A stretch of 64,000 bases of DNA from QWOP01 sp003669605 (GCA_947481985.1 CANKIK010000003.1:1-64000); one strand, 5' to 3'. Positions 54,895-62,942 are shown, counted from the first letter of the stretch. Numbers and translations are program-made. Notes: generated from the letters alone by a model not told the origin.

Positions 54895-55437
54895 ATGAAC
54901 GATGACCTTGATGCGATCCGGCGGGTGCTGGCGGCAGACGTCGAGTCGTTCCGCCACCTCGTAGAGCGCTACCAGCGGCCCCTGTTGGCACTGATCCGCA
55001 ACCTGACACCGCCCGCCACCGACCATGAGGGAGTCGCCCAGGAGGTATTCCTGGCCGCGTTCCGCTGCCTGGCATCGTTCGACCCAAAGCGTTCGGCATT
55101 CTCGACCTGGCTGTTCACCATCGCCCGCAACCGCTGTCGCAACGAACTCGCCCGTCGGCGGCCGGTCGCGGGCACCGAACTGCCGGACGTCATCGATCTG
55201 CGGTCGCCCGAGCGGGCGGCCTCGGAAGCGGAACTACTCCGCCAGCTCGACGCTGCCCTGGACACCCTGCCATTCGAGCAGCGTTCCGCGTTCGTTCTTG
55301 CGCAACTGCAGGGTCTTTCCTATGAGGAGGTCGGTCGGATCGAGGGCGTTGGCGTGGGCACTGTGAAGTCGCGAATCGCCAGGGCCCGTGAGAAACTTCG
55401 CTGTCTCCTCAGCCACGCCGCCGAGCCGCACTCATGA
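54895..55437 (+). CDS. ECF RNA polymerase sigma factor
   Basis: A 180-residue ECF (group 4) sigma-70 factor. Region 2 has FRHLVERYQRPLLALI and DHEGVAQEVFLAAFR with AFSTWLFTIARNRCRNEL. After a short linker, region 4 has LPFEQRSAFVLAQLQGLSYEEVGRIEGVGVGTVKSRIARAREKL, a complete helix-turn-helix. It directs transcription from a small regulon. The stop overlaps the next gene by 4 nt (ATGA), and a signal peptidase gene follows. The operon may therefore respond to an envelope or secretion signal. Confidence 0.95.
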   Translation: MNDDLDAIRRVLAADVESFRHLVERYQRPLLALIRNLTPPATDHEGVAQEVFLAAFRCLASFDPKRSAFSTWLFTIARNRCRNELARRRPVAGTELPDVIDLRSPERAASEAELLRQLDAALDTLPFEQRSAFVLAQLQGLSYEEVGRIEGVGVGTVKSRIARAREKLRCLLSHAAEPHS

Positions 55438-55664
55438 ACGACGAACTTTACAACCTGTGGAAACAACGGGCTGATACCGAGGCCCCCGCTGACTTCGCTG
55501 ACCGCGTCATGGACGCCGTCCGCCGCGAACCGTTGCCGTCTTCAAAGGGCGTCCAGGTGCTGCTGCTGTCCTCACCTGCCGTGCGCGTCGCCGCCTGCAT
55601 CCTGGCTTGCCTCGCCTGCCTGTACCGAATGGCGGCCGTCGTTGCGGTCTTTTTCGTCCGGTGA
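55434..55664 (+). CDS. Short single-pass membrane protein, possible anti-sigma factor
   Basis: A 76-residue protein: a cytoplasmic N-terminus (MNDELYNLWKQRADTEAPADFADRVMDAV) and one membrane segment (about 48-74, RVAACILACLACLYRMAAVVAVFF). It overlaps the ECF sigma gene by 4 nt, the position usual for an anti-sigma factor. It lacks the zinc-binding HxxxCxxC motif of ZAS anti-sigma proteins and is very short, so the assignment rests on context. There is little periplasmic part after the helix. Confidence 0.7.
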   Translation: MNDELYNLWKQRADTEAPADFADRVMDAVRREPLPSSKGVQVLLLSSPAVRVAACILACLACLYRMAAVVAVFFVR

Positions 55665-55689
55665 ACGCCGTCAATGATGAGGAACTCAG

Positions 55690-56607
55690 TTGAGTACTCC
55701 CAACGCTCCCGCTCGCAGTCCGCTGGTCGCCGTGATTCTATCGCTTGCTGCCACCGGACTAGGCCAGATTTACTGCGGCCGTATCGCCCGCGGCCTGGTG
55801 ATGTTCCTCGGCTCGCTGCTGTTCGCGCCGGCGATCGTGGTGGCCGCTCTGTTGCCCCCTGCGACCGGTGTTCTCGTCGGCCTGATCCTCGTGCTCCTGA
55901 CGGTGCTGGGGGTCTCTATCTTCGCGGTCGTGGACGCCTTCCGCCTCGCCCGCCGCGGCCGTGATCTCTTCCGGTCAATGGACTACAACCATCCGCTCGT
56001 CTACGCCCTGTTCATCCTCGTAGGACTGACGTACTCGGCCGGCGGGCTGTACTTCCTCCGCAGCAGCGTCTTCGAGGCCTTTGCGATTCCAACGGCCAGC
56101 GAGGTGCCAACGTTGCTCCCCGGTGATCGGGTTCTGGTGAACAAGACGACGTACCAGAGGCGATTCGTGCGCCGCGGCGACGAGGTGGTGTTTCGCGTGC
56201 GTTCGGAGCCGGGGCTCAACTGGGTGAAGCGTGTTATCGCGCTGCCCGGCGATACCGTCGAGGTGAAGGACAACGAGGTGGTCGTCAACGGTCAGCCGTT
56301 GCCGCGTGAGCCGGCACCGCTGGCGAGCCTCGGGACCGCGTCGCCATTGGTCAAGGGGGAACTCTTCGAGGAGACCAACGCCGGCCGCCGCTATCGGATA
56401 CTCTTCGCCAGCGACACGAAGCCGTTACCGGACTACCCCGAGGCGAAGGTGCCGGACGGGATGTGTTTTGTGCTGGGAGATAGCCGGAACAATTCGCGCG
56501 ACAGCCGCACGATGGGCTACGTTGCCCTTGGCGACGTACTCGGCGAAGTGCAGTACAGGTATTGGCCAGCCGCGACGTGGACCCGGTTCGGCGTCCTGAC
56601 CGATTAA
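55690..56607 (+). CDS. lepB: Signal peptidase I with extra membrane domain
   Basis: A 305-residue S26A leader peptidase. The catalytic Ser137 is in TASEVPTLLPGD and the general-base Lys180 in WVKRVIALPGD; box E is VLGDSRNNSRDSR. An N-terminal domain of about 85 residues with two to three extra helices (GLGQIYCGRIARGLVMFLGS) precedes the usual anchor (YALFILVGLTYSAGGLYF). The start is TTG with GAGGAA 6 nt upstream; no other start fits. The gene follows the putative anti-sigma gene by 25 nt. It is probably a dedicated peptidase of this regulon rather than the housekeeping copy. Confidence 0.9.
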   Translation: MSTPNAPARSPLVAVILSLAATGLGQIYCGRIARGLVMFLGSLLFAPAIVVAALLPPATGVLVGLILVLLTVLGVSIFAVVDAFRLARRGRDLFRSMDYNHPLVYALFILVGLTYSAGGLYFLRSSVFEAFAIPTASEVPTLLPGDRVLVNKTTYQRRFVRRGDEVVFRVRSEPGLNWVKRVIALPGDTVEVKDNEVVVNGQPLPREPAPLASLGTASPLVKGELFEETNAGRRYRILFASDTKPLPDYPEAKVPDGMCFVLGDSRNNSRDSRTMGYVALGDVLGEVQYRYWPAATWTRFGVLTD

Positions 56608-56804
56608 GCACCGACCTGCCGCGCGGACCAAGGGGCCGGAGAACGGGCCAAGCCCTGAGTCAGTGCCCCGCGCACCCCCCGTGGGGTTACCCTCGTGAGA
56701 GGGGGTCGCTTTGCGGCGGAAGTGGCCGGCGACGGCAAATGCAGCACAAAACACAAAACGCCACAGAGCTCGCCTTTCCAAGCCGATGTGGCATGCATAC
56801 GATT

Positions 56805-56836
56805 GTGTCAACGAACGTGGATACGCTCGTGTCAAC
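56805..56836 (+). promoter_or_regulatory. Candidate operator of the AbrB/Doc pair
   Basis: GTGTCAAC occurs twice as a direct repeat (56805-56812 and 56829-56836, 24 nt apart, about two helical turns), starting 14 nt before the antitoxin ATG. TTGTGT and ACACAA flank it as an inverted repeat. This layout suits autorepression by the antitoxin or the complex. The rest of the 243-nt gap shows nothing else. Confidence 0.4.
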
Positions 56837-56850
56837 ACACAAGGTTTGCG

Positions 56851-57075
56851 ATGACAACAATTAAGGTGCGCAAGGTCGGAAATTCCCTGGGGATTGTTCT
56901 GACCAAGGAACTGGTCGCGCGGCTGCGAGTGACTCAGGGAGATCAGCTGTTTGTCCAAGAGACCGTCGATGGCATTCAGTTGACTCCCTATGATCCCGAG
57001 TTTGGGCGGCAGATGGAGATCGCCAAGCGGGTCATGCGGGAAGATCGCGACGCTCTCAGGGCGCTCTCGAAGTGA
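56851..57075 (+). CDS. AbrB/MazE-type antitoxin (Doc partner family)
   Basis: A 74-residue swapped-hairpin AbrB-like protein: TTIKVRKVGNSLGIVLTKELVARLRVTQGDQLFV is the DNA-binding barrel. A charged C-terminal helix (FGRQMEIAKRVMREDRDALRAL) presumably binds the toxin. This matches the addiction-module antidote family that accompanies Doc toxins. The ATG at 56851 was chosen because the AbrB core starts there; upstream codons of the frame are unrelated. It overlaps the Doc gene by 4 nt (GTGA). Confidence 0.9.
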   Translation: MTTIKVRKVGNSLGIVLTKELVARLRVTQGDQLFVQETVDGIQLTPYDPEFGRQMEIAKRVMREDRDALRALSK

Positions 57076-57464
57076 ACGAGCCGCAGTGGATCAGGCTGGA
57101 TGTCATTTTGGCAATCCACGCGGAGCAACTCGCGGAGCACGGTGGCCTCGACGGGCTGCGGGATCGAGGCGGCCTCGAATCAGCAGTTGCCAGCCCACGG
57201 AACCTGTGGGCGTACGGAAACCCGACGCCAGACATTGCAGCGATGGCGGCGCAGTATGCGTTCGCCATCGGCTGCAACCAACTGTTCAACGACGGCAACA
57301 AACGCACAGCGATGGTCGTTTACCGAACATTTCTGATCTTCAACGGTCATGACTTGCGAGCATCGCAAGATGAGAAATACACGGAGATGATGAAGCTGAC
57401 CGAGCGGCAGATCGATGCTGGCAATCTGGCGGATTGGCTTCGTGCGCGGTTGGTGCCTGCATGA
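57072..57464 (+). CDS. doc: Doc/Fic-family toxin with altered catalytic motif
   Basis: A 130-residue death-on-curing protein. Doc kinases inactivate EF-Tu by phosphorylation using the Fic motif H-x-F-x-D-(A/G)-N-K-R. Here the motif reads QLFNDGNKRTA, with Gln70 where the catalytic His is expected; the rest is intact. The N-terminal helices (LAIHAEQLAEHGGLDGLRDRGGLESAVASP) are typical. The start is GTG overlapping the antitoxin stop by 4 nt. Activity may be lost or changed, which is inference from one residue. Confidence 0.9.
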   Translation: MNEPQWIRLDVILAIHAEQLAEHGGLDGLRDRGGLESAVASPRNLWAYGNPTPDIAAMAAQYAFAIGCNQLFNDGNKRTAMVVYRTFLIFNGHDLRASQDEKYTEMMKLTERQIDAGNLADWLRARLVPA

Positions 57465-57650
57465 TGACTCTCCTCGCGTAAGCCAAAATAGATCGATTCT
57501 CGGGCAGCGTCCTGAGCGCTGGTTCATCGAGTGGCCGCGAGCCATTGATCGAGAACGTTCGCCATCATCACGACGAGATCTGGGCATCACGATGCAGTGC
57601 GGCTTGGGATCGGGGCCATTGCGTCGCCCGTAAGGCCCCCGCCCCGCCCC

Positions 57651-58370
57651 TCACTCCCCGCCGATGCTCACCGGCCCGATCTGGATGCCGCCGCCGGAAT
57701 CCTTCGACTTCAGACGGCGGAACGGATGGACCCAGTTGGCCAGCGACTGCGGACTGCGGGAATTGATCCACACTCGTCCGCGGCCGGAAAACGAGAGCAG
57801 CAGCTGATCGGAAAACAGAAAACTGCGGATCTTGCGGGCCTTCGTGATCCGGTAGGAAAGGGTCGGCTCCCAGGCGACGACGTAGCCGTTGTCGATCGTG
57901 TACGTGCTGCCGCCGTCGAGGTCGATCGTGTCGATCGCCCCATAGCCACTGAAGAACATCGTCCCGGAGCCGGTGGCACGAAGCACAAATATGCCTTGTG
58001 CAAAGAGCCCCTTGAGCCCTTCCGACTTGCTCTCGCAGCGGATCCCCTCGGTCGAGGCCAGGAACGCGCCACGCTGGAGGAGAAGATCCTCTTCCTGGAG
58101 TTGCCAGGGGACGATCTCGCCGGAGACGCCCGGCGCGAAGGCGATCCGGGCCGGGCCCCCCTCGGCCTCGTAGGTGTTCTGGAAAAATGTCTCCCCTGAA
58201 AACACCGCCCGCTTGAGGCCGGCAAGGACGCCGCCACGGGTCGTGGTCTCGGTCTTCACGTTGCCATCCATCCAAGCCATGGCGCCGGCTTCGGAGACGA
58301 TTCGCTCCCCCGCCGCGAGGGTCACCTCGAGGACGCTGAAGCTGGGGCCGCAGAGGATCTCGTGGTTCAT
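57651..58370 (-). CDS. AIM24/TIGR00266 family protein 3
   Basis: A 239-residue member of the AIM24 family, beta-rich proteins of unclear role. Family stretches: LAAGERIVSEAGAMAWMDGNV, GGVLAGLKRAVFSGETFFQNTY, LRATGSGTMFFSGYGAI, and YTIDNGYVVAWEPTLSYR. No signal peptide. It is the third gene of a three-paralogue unit and overlaps the second by 4 nt (ATGA). A C-terminal extension ends IQIGPVSIGGE. It converges on the Doc gene across a 186-nt gap in which no feature was seen. Confidence 0.9.
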   Translation of the reverse strand: MNHEILCGPSFSVLEVTLAAGERIVSEAGAMAWMDGNVKTETTTRGGVLAGLKRAVFSGETFFQNTYEAEGGPARIAFAPGVSGEIVPWQLQEEDLLLQRGAFLASTEGIRCESKSEGLKGLFAQGIFVLRATGSGTMFFSGYGAIDTIDLDGGSTYTIDNGYVVAWEPTLSYRITKARKIRSFLFSDQLLLSFSGRGRVWINSRSPQSLANWVHPFRRLKSKDSGGGIQIGPVSIGGE

Positions 58371-59056
58371 GACTGGCGCTCCGGGAGGAGGGGCCCGAGA
58401 TGCTGGCCGAAGCGGGTGGGGTTGTGCGACTGAAGGATGATTCGCCCCTTGCCAGAGAAACGCATCACGAACCCTTCGCCAGAGAGCCAGGTGTTGATCC
58501 AGCCGCCGCCGACTTTGTCGATTCTGTAGGAGAGCCCCTCGGTGAAGGCGACAACGTGGCCAGTGTCGACGATCAGTTCGCCTTCAACCTGCATGCCGCT
58601 GAGCATCCCCAGTGCCGACACCAGCAGCGCCCCCGAGCCACTGACGCGCAGCAGCGACAGCGATTCGCCACCGAGAAAACCTTTCAGCCCCTGAAAGCGC
58701 GTGTCGAGCGTGAGCGTACTTTCGGCGCCGAGAAAACTCCCCCCCGCGCACAGCCACGCCTGGTCCGGCGTGATGTCGACCCGGCGGACCTCCCCCAGGT
58801 GGGTTGGCGCAAGGCCCACCTCTCCCGGTTGGCCGTCGGTGACCTCGTAGGTGGAGAGAAAAAAGGTGTCACCGGTGAGGAGCCGTCCGAGCCCGCCGAG
58901 GATTCCCCCTTTGCCGCGGTTCCCGGTGGTGACGTCGATATCGATGTTGGAGGAGGCGCGGAACATCGCGCCGGCATCGGAGACGAACTTCTCGCCAGGC
59001 TCCAGATGCACAAGCGCCCGCCCGAACAGCCCTCCTGTTGAAACGTCGATGTCCAT
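58367..59056 (-). CDS. AIM24/TIGR00266 family protein 2
   Basis: A 229-residue AIM24 paralogue. It shows LEPGEKFVSDAGAMFRASSNI, GGILGGLGRLLTGDTFFLSTY, LRVSGSGALLVSALGML and IVDTGHVVAFTEGLSYRI, parallel to the two neighbours. ATG 59056 has GAGG 7 nt upstream; the longer frame starting 59089 begins inside the gap. It sits 23 nt after the first paralogue and overlaps the third by 4 nt. The three proteins probably form a hetero-oligomer or share one role. Confidence 0.9.
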   Translation of the reverse strand: MDIDVSTGGLFGRALVHLEPGEKFVSDAGAMFRASSNIDIDVTTGNRGKGGILGGLGRLLTGDTFFLSTYEVTDGQPGEVGLAPTHLGEVRRVDITPDQAWLCAGGSFLGAESTLTLDTRFQGLKGFLGGESLSLLRVSGSGALLVSALGMLSGMQVEGELIVDTGHVVAFTEGLSYRIDKVGGGWINTWLSGEGFVMRFSGKGRIILQSHNPTRFGQHLGPLLPERQS

Positions 59057-59079
59057 CGGATGCCTCGACTCGAAGGGGA

Positions 59080-59742
59080 TCAGTGGCAAAAGGGGGAGAG
59101 CCAGCGGACAAATCCCCCCAAGTGTCTGGTCTGGAGGAAGATCCGGCCGGAGCCGGTGAAGGCCATCACCAGCCCCTCGCCGGAGAAGAGCGTCTTCTTG
59201 ATGCTCCCCATGCCGCGGATCCGGTATTCGAGCGTCGGCTCCCAGGCAACCAGATGGCCGGTGTCGACGGTCAGCGAGCCCTGCACGACGCGTTCCACCA
59301 CCGCGCCGTAGCTATTGAAGAACACTGGCCCAGAGCCCGTGGCGCGGAGGATGAACGGGCCGGTGCCGGAAAACCACGACCGGCCACCGCCATATTCGGT
59401 AGTCAGGCGGACCTCAGGCCCACAGGCGAGAAACGAGCCGGCCGCGAGGAGGAGGCCGGCCCCCTCCCCTTTCAGTTCCTTGCGCAGGACCGTGCCGGGG
59501 AAGGCGGGAGCGATCGCCACGGCCCCTGCCGTGTCGGTCGAATACTCGCTCAGGAAGGCCGACTCGCCGCCCAGCAACTTCCGCGAGACTGCCGCCATCA
59601 ACCCACCGATCAACCTCGGCTTCACCGTCATGCCGGCGGTCATAAAACTCATCGACCCGGCCTCGACGATCACCGACTCGCCGGCGGCGAGCGTGAACGT
59701 GACGTTGCCCCGATCGGGATTGCCGAAAATCTGGTGGTCCAT
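59080..59742 (-). CDS. AIM24/TIGR00266 family protein 1
   Basis: A 220-residue AIM24 paralogue and first gene of the unit. Conserved pieces are LAAGESVIVEAGSMSFMTAGM, LLGGESAFLSEYS, ILRATGSGPVFFNSYGAV and VDTGHLVAWEPTLEYRIRG. ATG 59742 has GGAGG 6 nt upstream, and the frame above it is not family-like. Distances of 23 and -4 nt to the next two genes mark one transcript. Confidence 0.9.
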   Translation of the reverse strand: MDHQIFGNPDRGNVTFTLAAGESVIVEAGSMSFMTAGMTVKPRLIGGLMAAVSRKLLGGESAFLSEYSTDTAGAVAIAPAFPGTVLRKELKGEGAGLLLAAGSFLACGPEVRLTTEYGGGRSWFSGTGPFILRATGSGPVFFNSYGAVVERVVQGSLTVDTGHLVAWEPTLEYRIRGMGSIKKTLFSGEGLVMAFTGSGRIFLQTRHLGGFVRWLSPFCH

Positions 59743-60095
59743 GCCCCGCCTCCGTGACGACAGACTACTCCCCGGCCGGGCCGGGCGACTACGCCAACTC
59801 CGGCGGGCTGTGCGGCGGACGGCGGCTCCCTGGTGGTGCGAGGGCCCGGTATGATCAGCATATGGATGCTGCCCCATTGCTCGTTCGCCTGCTGCACGCT
59901 CTTCACGCCCGAGAAGCTCAAAGCCGTGCTCATCGGCAATGCAGCGGCGGCGATCCACAGGGCGCCGGTGACGCTCCCCGGCGGCGGAAGCTCGCTGTAG
60001 CCTGGTGACTACGGCGCTCGCCCCGACGGAAGCTGTCGATTCAACTGCCACCTGCCCATTCCGCCCCCAACGACAAACCCCTCCGGAGCCCACCG
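59743..60095. other. Intergenic region between divergent genes
   Basis: A 353-nt gap holding the promoters of the AIM24 unit and the DUF3088 gene. The only content noticed is a short amidohydrolase-like remnant at 59899-59970. No convincing promoter pair or hairpin was found. Confidence 0.5.
59899..59970 (+). pseudogene. Possible amidohydrolase C-terminal remnant
   Basis: The plus frame reads LFTPEKLKAVLIGNAAAAIH, resembling the closing helix of amidohydrolase-2 enzymes (LTPE-x3-ILGGNAARL). No upstream domain is present. The match is short, so it could be chance. Confidence 0.25.
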
Positions 60096-60443
60096 ATGGC
60101 CGCCGACAAGCCGATCCTCTTTCTTCTTCGCGCCGGATTCACTGACCCCAAGCACGGCCCCGGCGGCTACTACTGCCCCGAGTGCACCGCCGTGACGGGA
60201 ATCCTCTGGTATTACCCGGAGGTGGCGGCGAAGTTGGACATCCGCCAAGTCGACGTCCCGCGCCCGCGGCCGGAGGTCATCGCGATGGTCGGCGAGGAAA
60301 ACCAGTCGTGCCCGGTGCTCGTGCTCCCCGCCGGAGAGACTAAGGCAGGTGTGCCGGTGGCCCATGGCAGAGCGTTTGTCTCCGGGCCGGAGGCGATCAT
60401 CAAATACCTCGCCGATCACTACGGCACAGCCCAGGGGCACTGA
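60096..60443 (+). CDS. DUF3088 family protein, thioredoxin-like
   Basis: A 115-residue DUF3088 protein. It has GGYYCPECTAVTGILWYYPEVA, with a CPEC dithiol resembling a thioredoxin active site, SCPVLVLP at the cis-Pro position, and FVSGPEAIIKYLADHYG as the last helix. No signal peptide, so it is cytoplasmic. The redox role is inferred only from the CxxC motif. It stands alone on the plus strand and converges on the nucleoside hydrolase across repeat copy B. Confidence 0.85.
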   Translation: MAADKPILFLLRAGFTDPKHGPGGYYCPECTAVTGILWYYPEVAAKLDIRQVDVPRPRPEVIAMVGEENQSCPVLVLPAGETKAGVPVAHGRAFVSGPEAIIKYLADHYGTAQGH

Positions 60444-60512
60444 CCGGCGACGGGCGTCAGCGGGGATCGGGCAGCTGATCGCTTCCGCAGGGTCGCAGTG
60501 CTACCTGCCCGT

Positions 60513-60648
60513 GGAAAAAGTCATCCCTGACCGAACCGGCTGCGGGGCAGCCGGCGGAGCCAGTCCCCTCGGAAAACCTCCGGTTGTCTCGAGTGCTGCG
60601 CACTCGAGACCGCCTCGTACAGCAAGGACCGGCAGTTTATCCACAGCC
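60513..60648 (-). repeat. Dispersed 3'-end element, copy B (longest)
   Basis: On the minus strand it begins GGCTGTGGATAAACTGCCGG two bases after the nucleoside hydrolase stop and ends GACTTTTTCC. Inside are a 9-bp CTCGAGTGC/GCACTCGAG hairpin (60588-60608) and an 8-bp CCGGCTGC/GCAGCCGG hairpin (60536-60554). The head contains an exact DnaA-box 9-mer, TTATCCACA, on the plus strand (60637-60645). Confidence 0.75.
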
Positions 60649-60650
60649 TG

Positions 60651-61709
60651 CTACCGCGGCTGGCTCGAGAGTTGCCCAAGCGCCTCGATGACGCGGGCCC
60701 GCGCCGCGGCATCTTTGAGGACAAGATAGCGGTGCTTGCCGGCCGGATCGGGGGTGAACGTCGTCGCCCCCTTCTCCGTCACCGTCACCTTCCCCGGCGG
60801 CGAGCGATCGAAATAGCCCCGGCTGGCCAGGACGCCATCGAGGACGCTCGTCAGATCCCAGCTTGGCCGGTCTTGCGGCGGCGGCGAGAGGATCTTGTAC
60901 GACTCCGCCACCGGATGATGGGGGACGTCGCGGAAATCCTCAAGGATGCTCTGGCTGGGGTACGGCAGCGCGATGCCAATCTCAAAGCCGCTCCAGATCA
61001 TCTCCGTCGGCCACGCCTCGGCGAGCTTCGCCGCGGCAGCCCGATCCTTGACGACGTTGTATTCCTCGTACGCAGCATTCCCGTCGATCGGCTGGAAGGC
61101 GCCGGCCATGAGTTCCAAGAACTTCACCTTCTTGGCGACAAGCGCCCGGCCATCGAGCGGGCTCTCAGAGTCGGCGGGGCTGTCGAGGAGGCGGGCGAGG
61201 TTTGTGGAAAAGCCCACTTGGACCACGACCACCGTGCCATCCTCGGCTGCAGCGAGTGTTTTCCGGAGCACCGTGACGGCCTCAGGAGCATCTTTTCCGT
61301 CGAGGATGTCGTGTGGATAGCGGAAGGGGGCACCGGCATCCCCTTTCTCCGCAGCGAGTTTGAGGTAGACGCTCTGCTCGTTGACACCGCCGGGGCGGAC
61401 GACGCCGACGGGGATGTCGGGGCGGCCGTAGAACGTGTCGATCGCATCCACGAGGGGGGCCGCCAACGGATGGTTGGCGGTCACAGTCACCGCGAGCAAG
61501 CGGCACTGCCCACGCGTCTGGAGGGCATGGAGCATGGCCAGCGCCGCGACGTCATCGCAGTCGCCGCAGATGTCGGTGTCGAAGATCACCGGCACCGGGG
61601 CCGCGGTCCGGGCCTCTCCTGAGGCCACAAGGGGGGTAAACGCCAGGACGGCCACGAGCGCCATCGCCACCAAACACTGCCCGCCGCGCAGCACTCTGCT
61701 GACCACCAT
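60651..61709 (-). CDS. Secreted nucleoside hydrolase-like protein
   Basis: A 352-residue IUNH-superfamily protein with a signal peptide (LVAMALVAVLAFTPLVASGEA). The calcium-binding aspartate cluster is FDTDICGDCDDVAAL near residue 45, in the extended form seen in secreted members. Later motifs are VVQVGFSTNLARLLDS and EYNVVKDRAAA. It would hydrolyse nucleosides to ribose and base outside the cytoplasm; specificity is unknown. ATG 61709 has GGGGAGG 8 nt upstream. The stop is 2 nt from repeat copy B. Confidence 0.87.
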   Translation of the reverse strand: MVVSRVLRGGQCLVAMALVAVLAFTPLVASGEARTAAPVPVIFDTDICGDCDDVAALAMLHALQTRGQCRLLAVTVTANHPLAAPLVDAIDTFYGRPDIPVGVVRPGGVNEQSVYLKLAAEKGDAGAPFRYPHDILDGKDAPEAVTVLRKTLAAAEDGTVVVVQVGFSTNLARLLDSPADSESPLDGRALVAKKVKFLELMAGAFQPIDGNAAYEEYNVVKDRAAAAKLAEAWPTEMIWSGFEIGIALPYPSQSILEDFRDVPHHPVAESYKILSPPPQDRPSWDLTSVLDGVLASRGYFDRSPPGKVTVTEKGATTFTPDPAGKHRYLVLKDAAARARVIEALGQLSSQPR

Positions 61710-61792
61710 CTGACAACCTCCCCTGAAAGAATTCTTACCATTCCCCCGACGCGCCCCCAAGGGCCGATCGCTTGCTCGTGCCCGACAACGGA

Positions 61793-62935
61793 TCAGGCGA
61801 CGGCGAGCATCCGTTCCAGCGCCAGCACGGCCCACTTCGCCGTCTCGTCGTCGACGCGGATCACATTCACGGTATCTCCCGCCTCGAGGTGCTCAAGGCA
61901 CCAGCACAGATGCGCTAGATCGATGCGATACATCGTGGCACACATGCAGACAACCGGCGACAGGAAGCGGATTTCCTGATCGGGATGACTCGTCTCCAGC
62001 CGCTTGACCAGATGCAATTCGGTGCCGATCGCCCACTTCGTCCCGGGCGCTGCCTGCTCCACCTGACGGAGGATGTAACTCGTCGAGCCGACGAGGTCGG
62101 CCTTGTCGACGACCTCCATCGAGCACTCCGGATGAACAAGCACCTTCACGCCGGGAATATTCTGCCGCACCGCATCGACATGCTCGGGGCGGAACATGGC
62201 ATGGACGCTGCAATGCCCCTGCCAGAGGATCACCCGGCTGGCCTGGAGCCGCTCGGCGGCATTCCCACCGAGCTGCGGATCGTGCGGATTCCAGACGCAC
62301 ATCTGGTCGAGTCCGATCCCCATCGTCCGCGCGGTGTTGCGGCCGAGGTGCTGGTCGGGGAAGAAGAGCACCCGGCGGCCACGGGCGAAGGCCCAGTCGA
62401 GGACAGCGCGGGCGTTGCTCGAGGTGCAGACGATGCCGCCGTGGCGACCACAAAATGCCTTCAGGCTCGCTGCGGAGTTGATGTAGGTGACGGGGGTGAG
62501 ATCGGCGGTATCGATCACGGTGCCCAGGTCGGCCCACGCATCCTCCACTTGATGAATGGCCGCCATGTCGGCCATCGAACAGCCGGCGGCTAGGTCGGGA
62601 AGGATCACCGTCACCCGCTTGCCACCGCGCCCCGCCACCTGGTCGGGACGGTTCGCAAGGATGTCGGCCGTCTCGGCCATGAAGTGGACGCCGCAAAAGG
62701 CAATCGCCTCGCAGTCATCACGCTCGGCGGCGGAGCGGGAGAGCTGGTAGCTGTCACCCTGGAAGTCGGCGTGGGCAATGACGCCGTCCTGCTGGTAGTG
62801 GTGGCCGAGGATCACAAGACGCCGGCCCATCCGCTGCCGTACTCCCTCGATCCTGGCGGCGAGGTCGGCGTCGGACAAGGAGCGGTAATCGGCCAGGGGG
62901 CCGGGCAAGGCTGGGGGTGCAAGATGGCTGTTCAT
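61793..62935 (-). CDS. nadA: Quinolinate synthase
   Basis: A 380-residue 4Fe-4S enzyme that condenses iminoaspartate and DHAP to quinolinate in NAD synthesis. Cluster cysteines appear in FCGVHFMAETADIL, VHPECSMEVVD and VVCMCATMYRIDL. GHHYQQDGVIAHADFQGDSYQLS and NSAASLKAFCGRHGGIVCTSSNA are classic. It is the longer cyanobacterial/proteobacterial-like type with an N-terminal extension. A TATAAT lies only 7 nt upstream of the ATG, so the mRNA may be leaderless. No nadB or nadC is in view. Confidence 0.96.
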   Translation of the reverse strand: MNSHLAPPALPGPLADYRSLSDADLAARIEGVRQRMGRRLVILGHHYQQDGVIAHADFQGDSYQLSRSAAERDDCEAIAFCGVHFMAETADILANRPDQVAGRGGKRVTVILPDLAAGCSMADMAAIHQVEDAWADLGTVIDTADLTPVTYINSAASLKAFCGRHGGIVCTSSNARAVLDWAFARGRRVLFFPDQHLGRNTARTMGIGLDQMCVWNPHDPQLGGNAAERLQASRVILWQGHCSVHAMFRPEHVDAVRQNIPGVKVLVHPECSMEVVDKADLVGSTSYILRQVEQAAPGTKWAIGTELHLVKRLETSHPDQEIRFLSPVVCMCATMYRIDLAHLCWCLEHLEAGDTVNVIRVDDETAKWAVLALERMLAVA

Positions 62936-62942
62936 ACCCGCG

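Noticed and set aside
57465..57650. Extra gene or transposase remnant after doc
   Set aside because: No frame shows a recognisable motif; treated as plain spacer.
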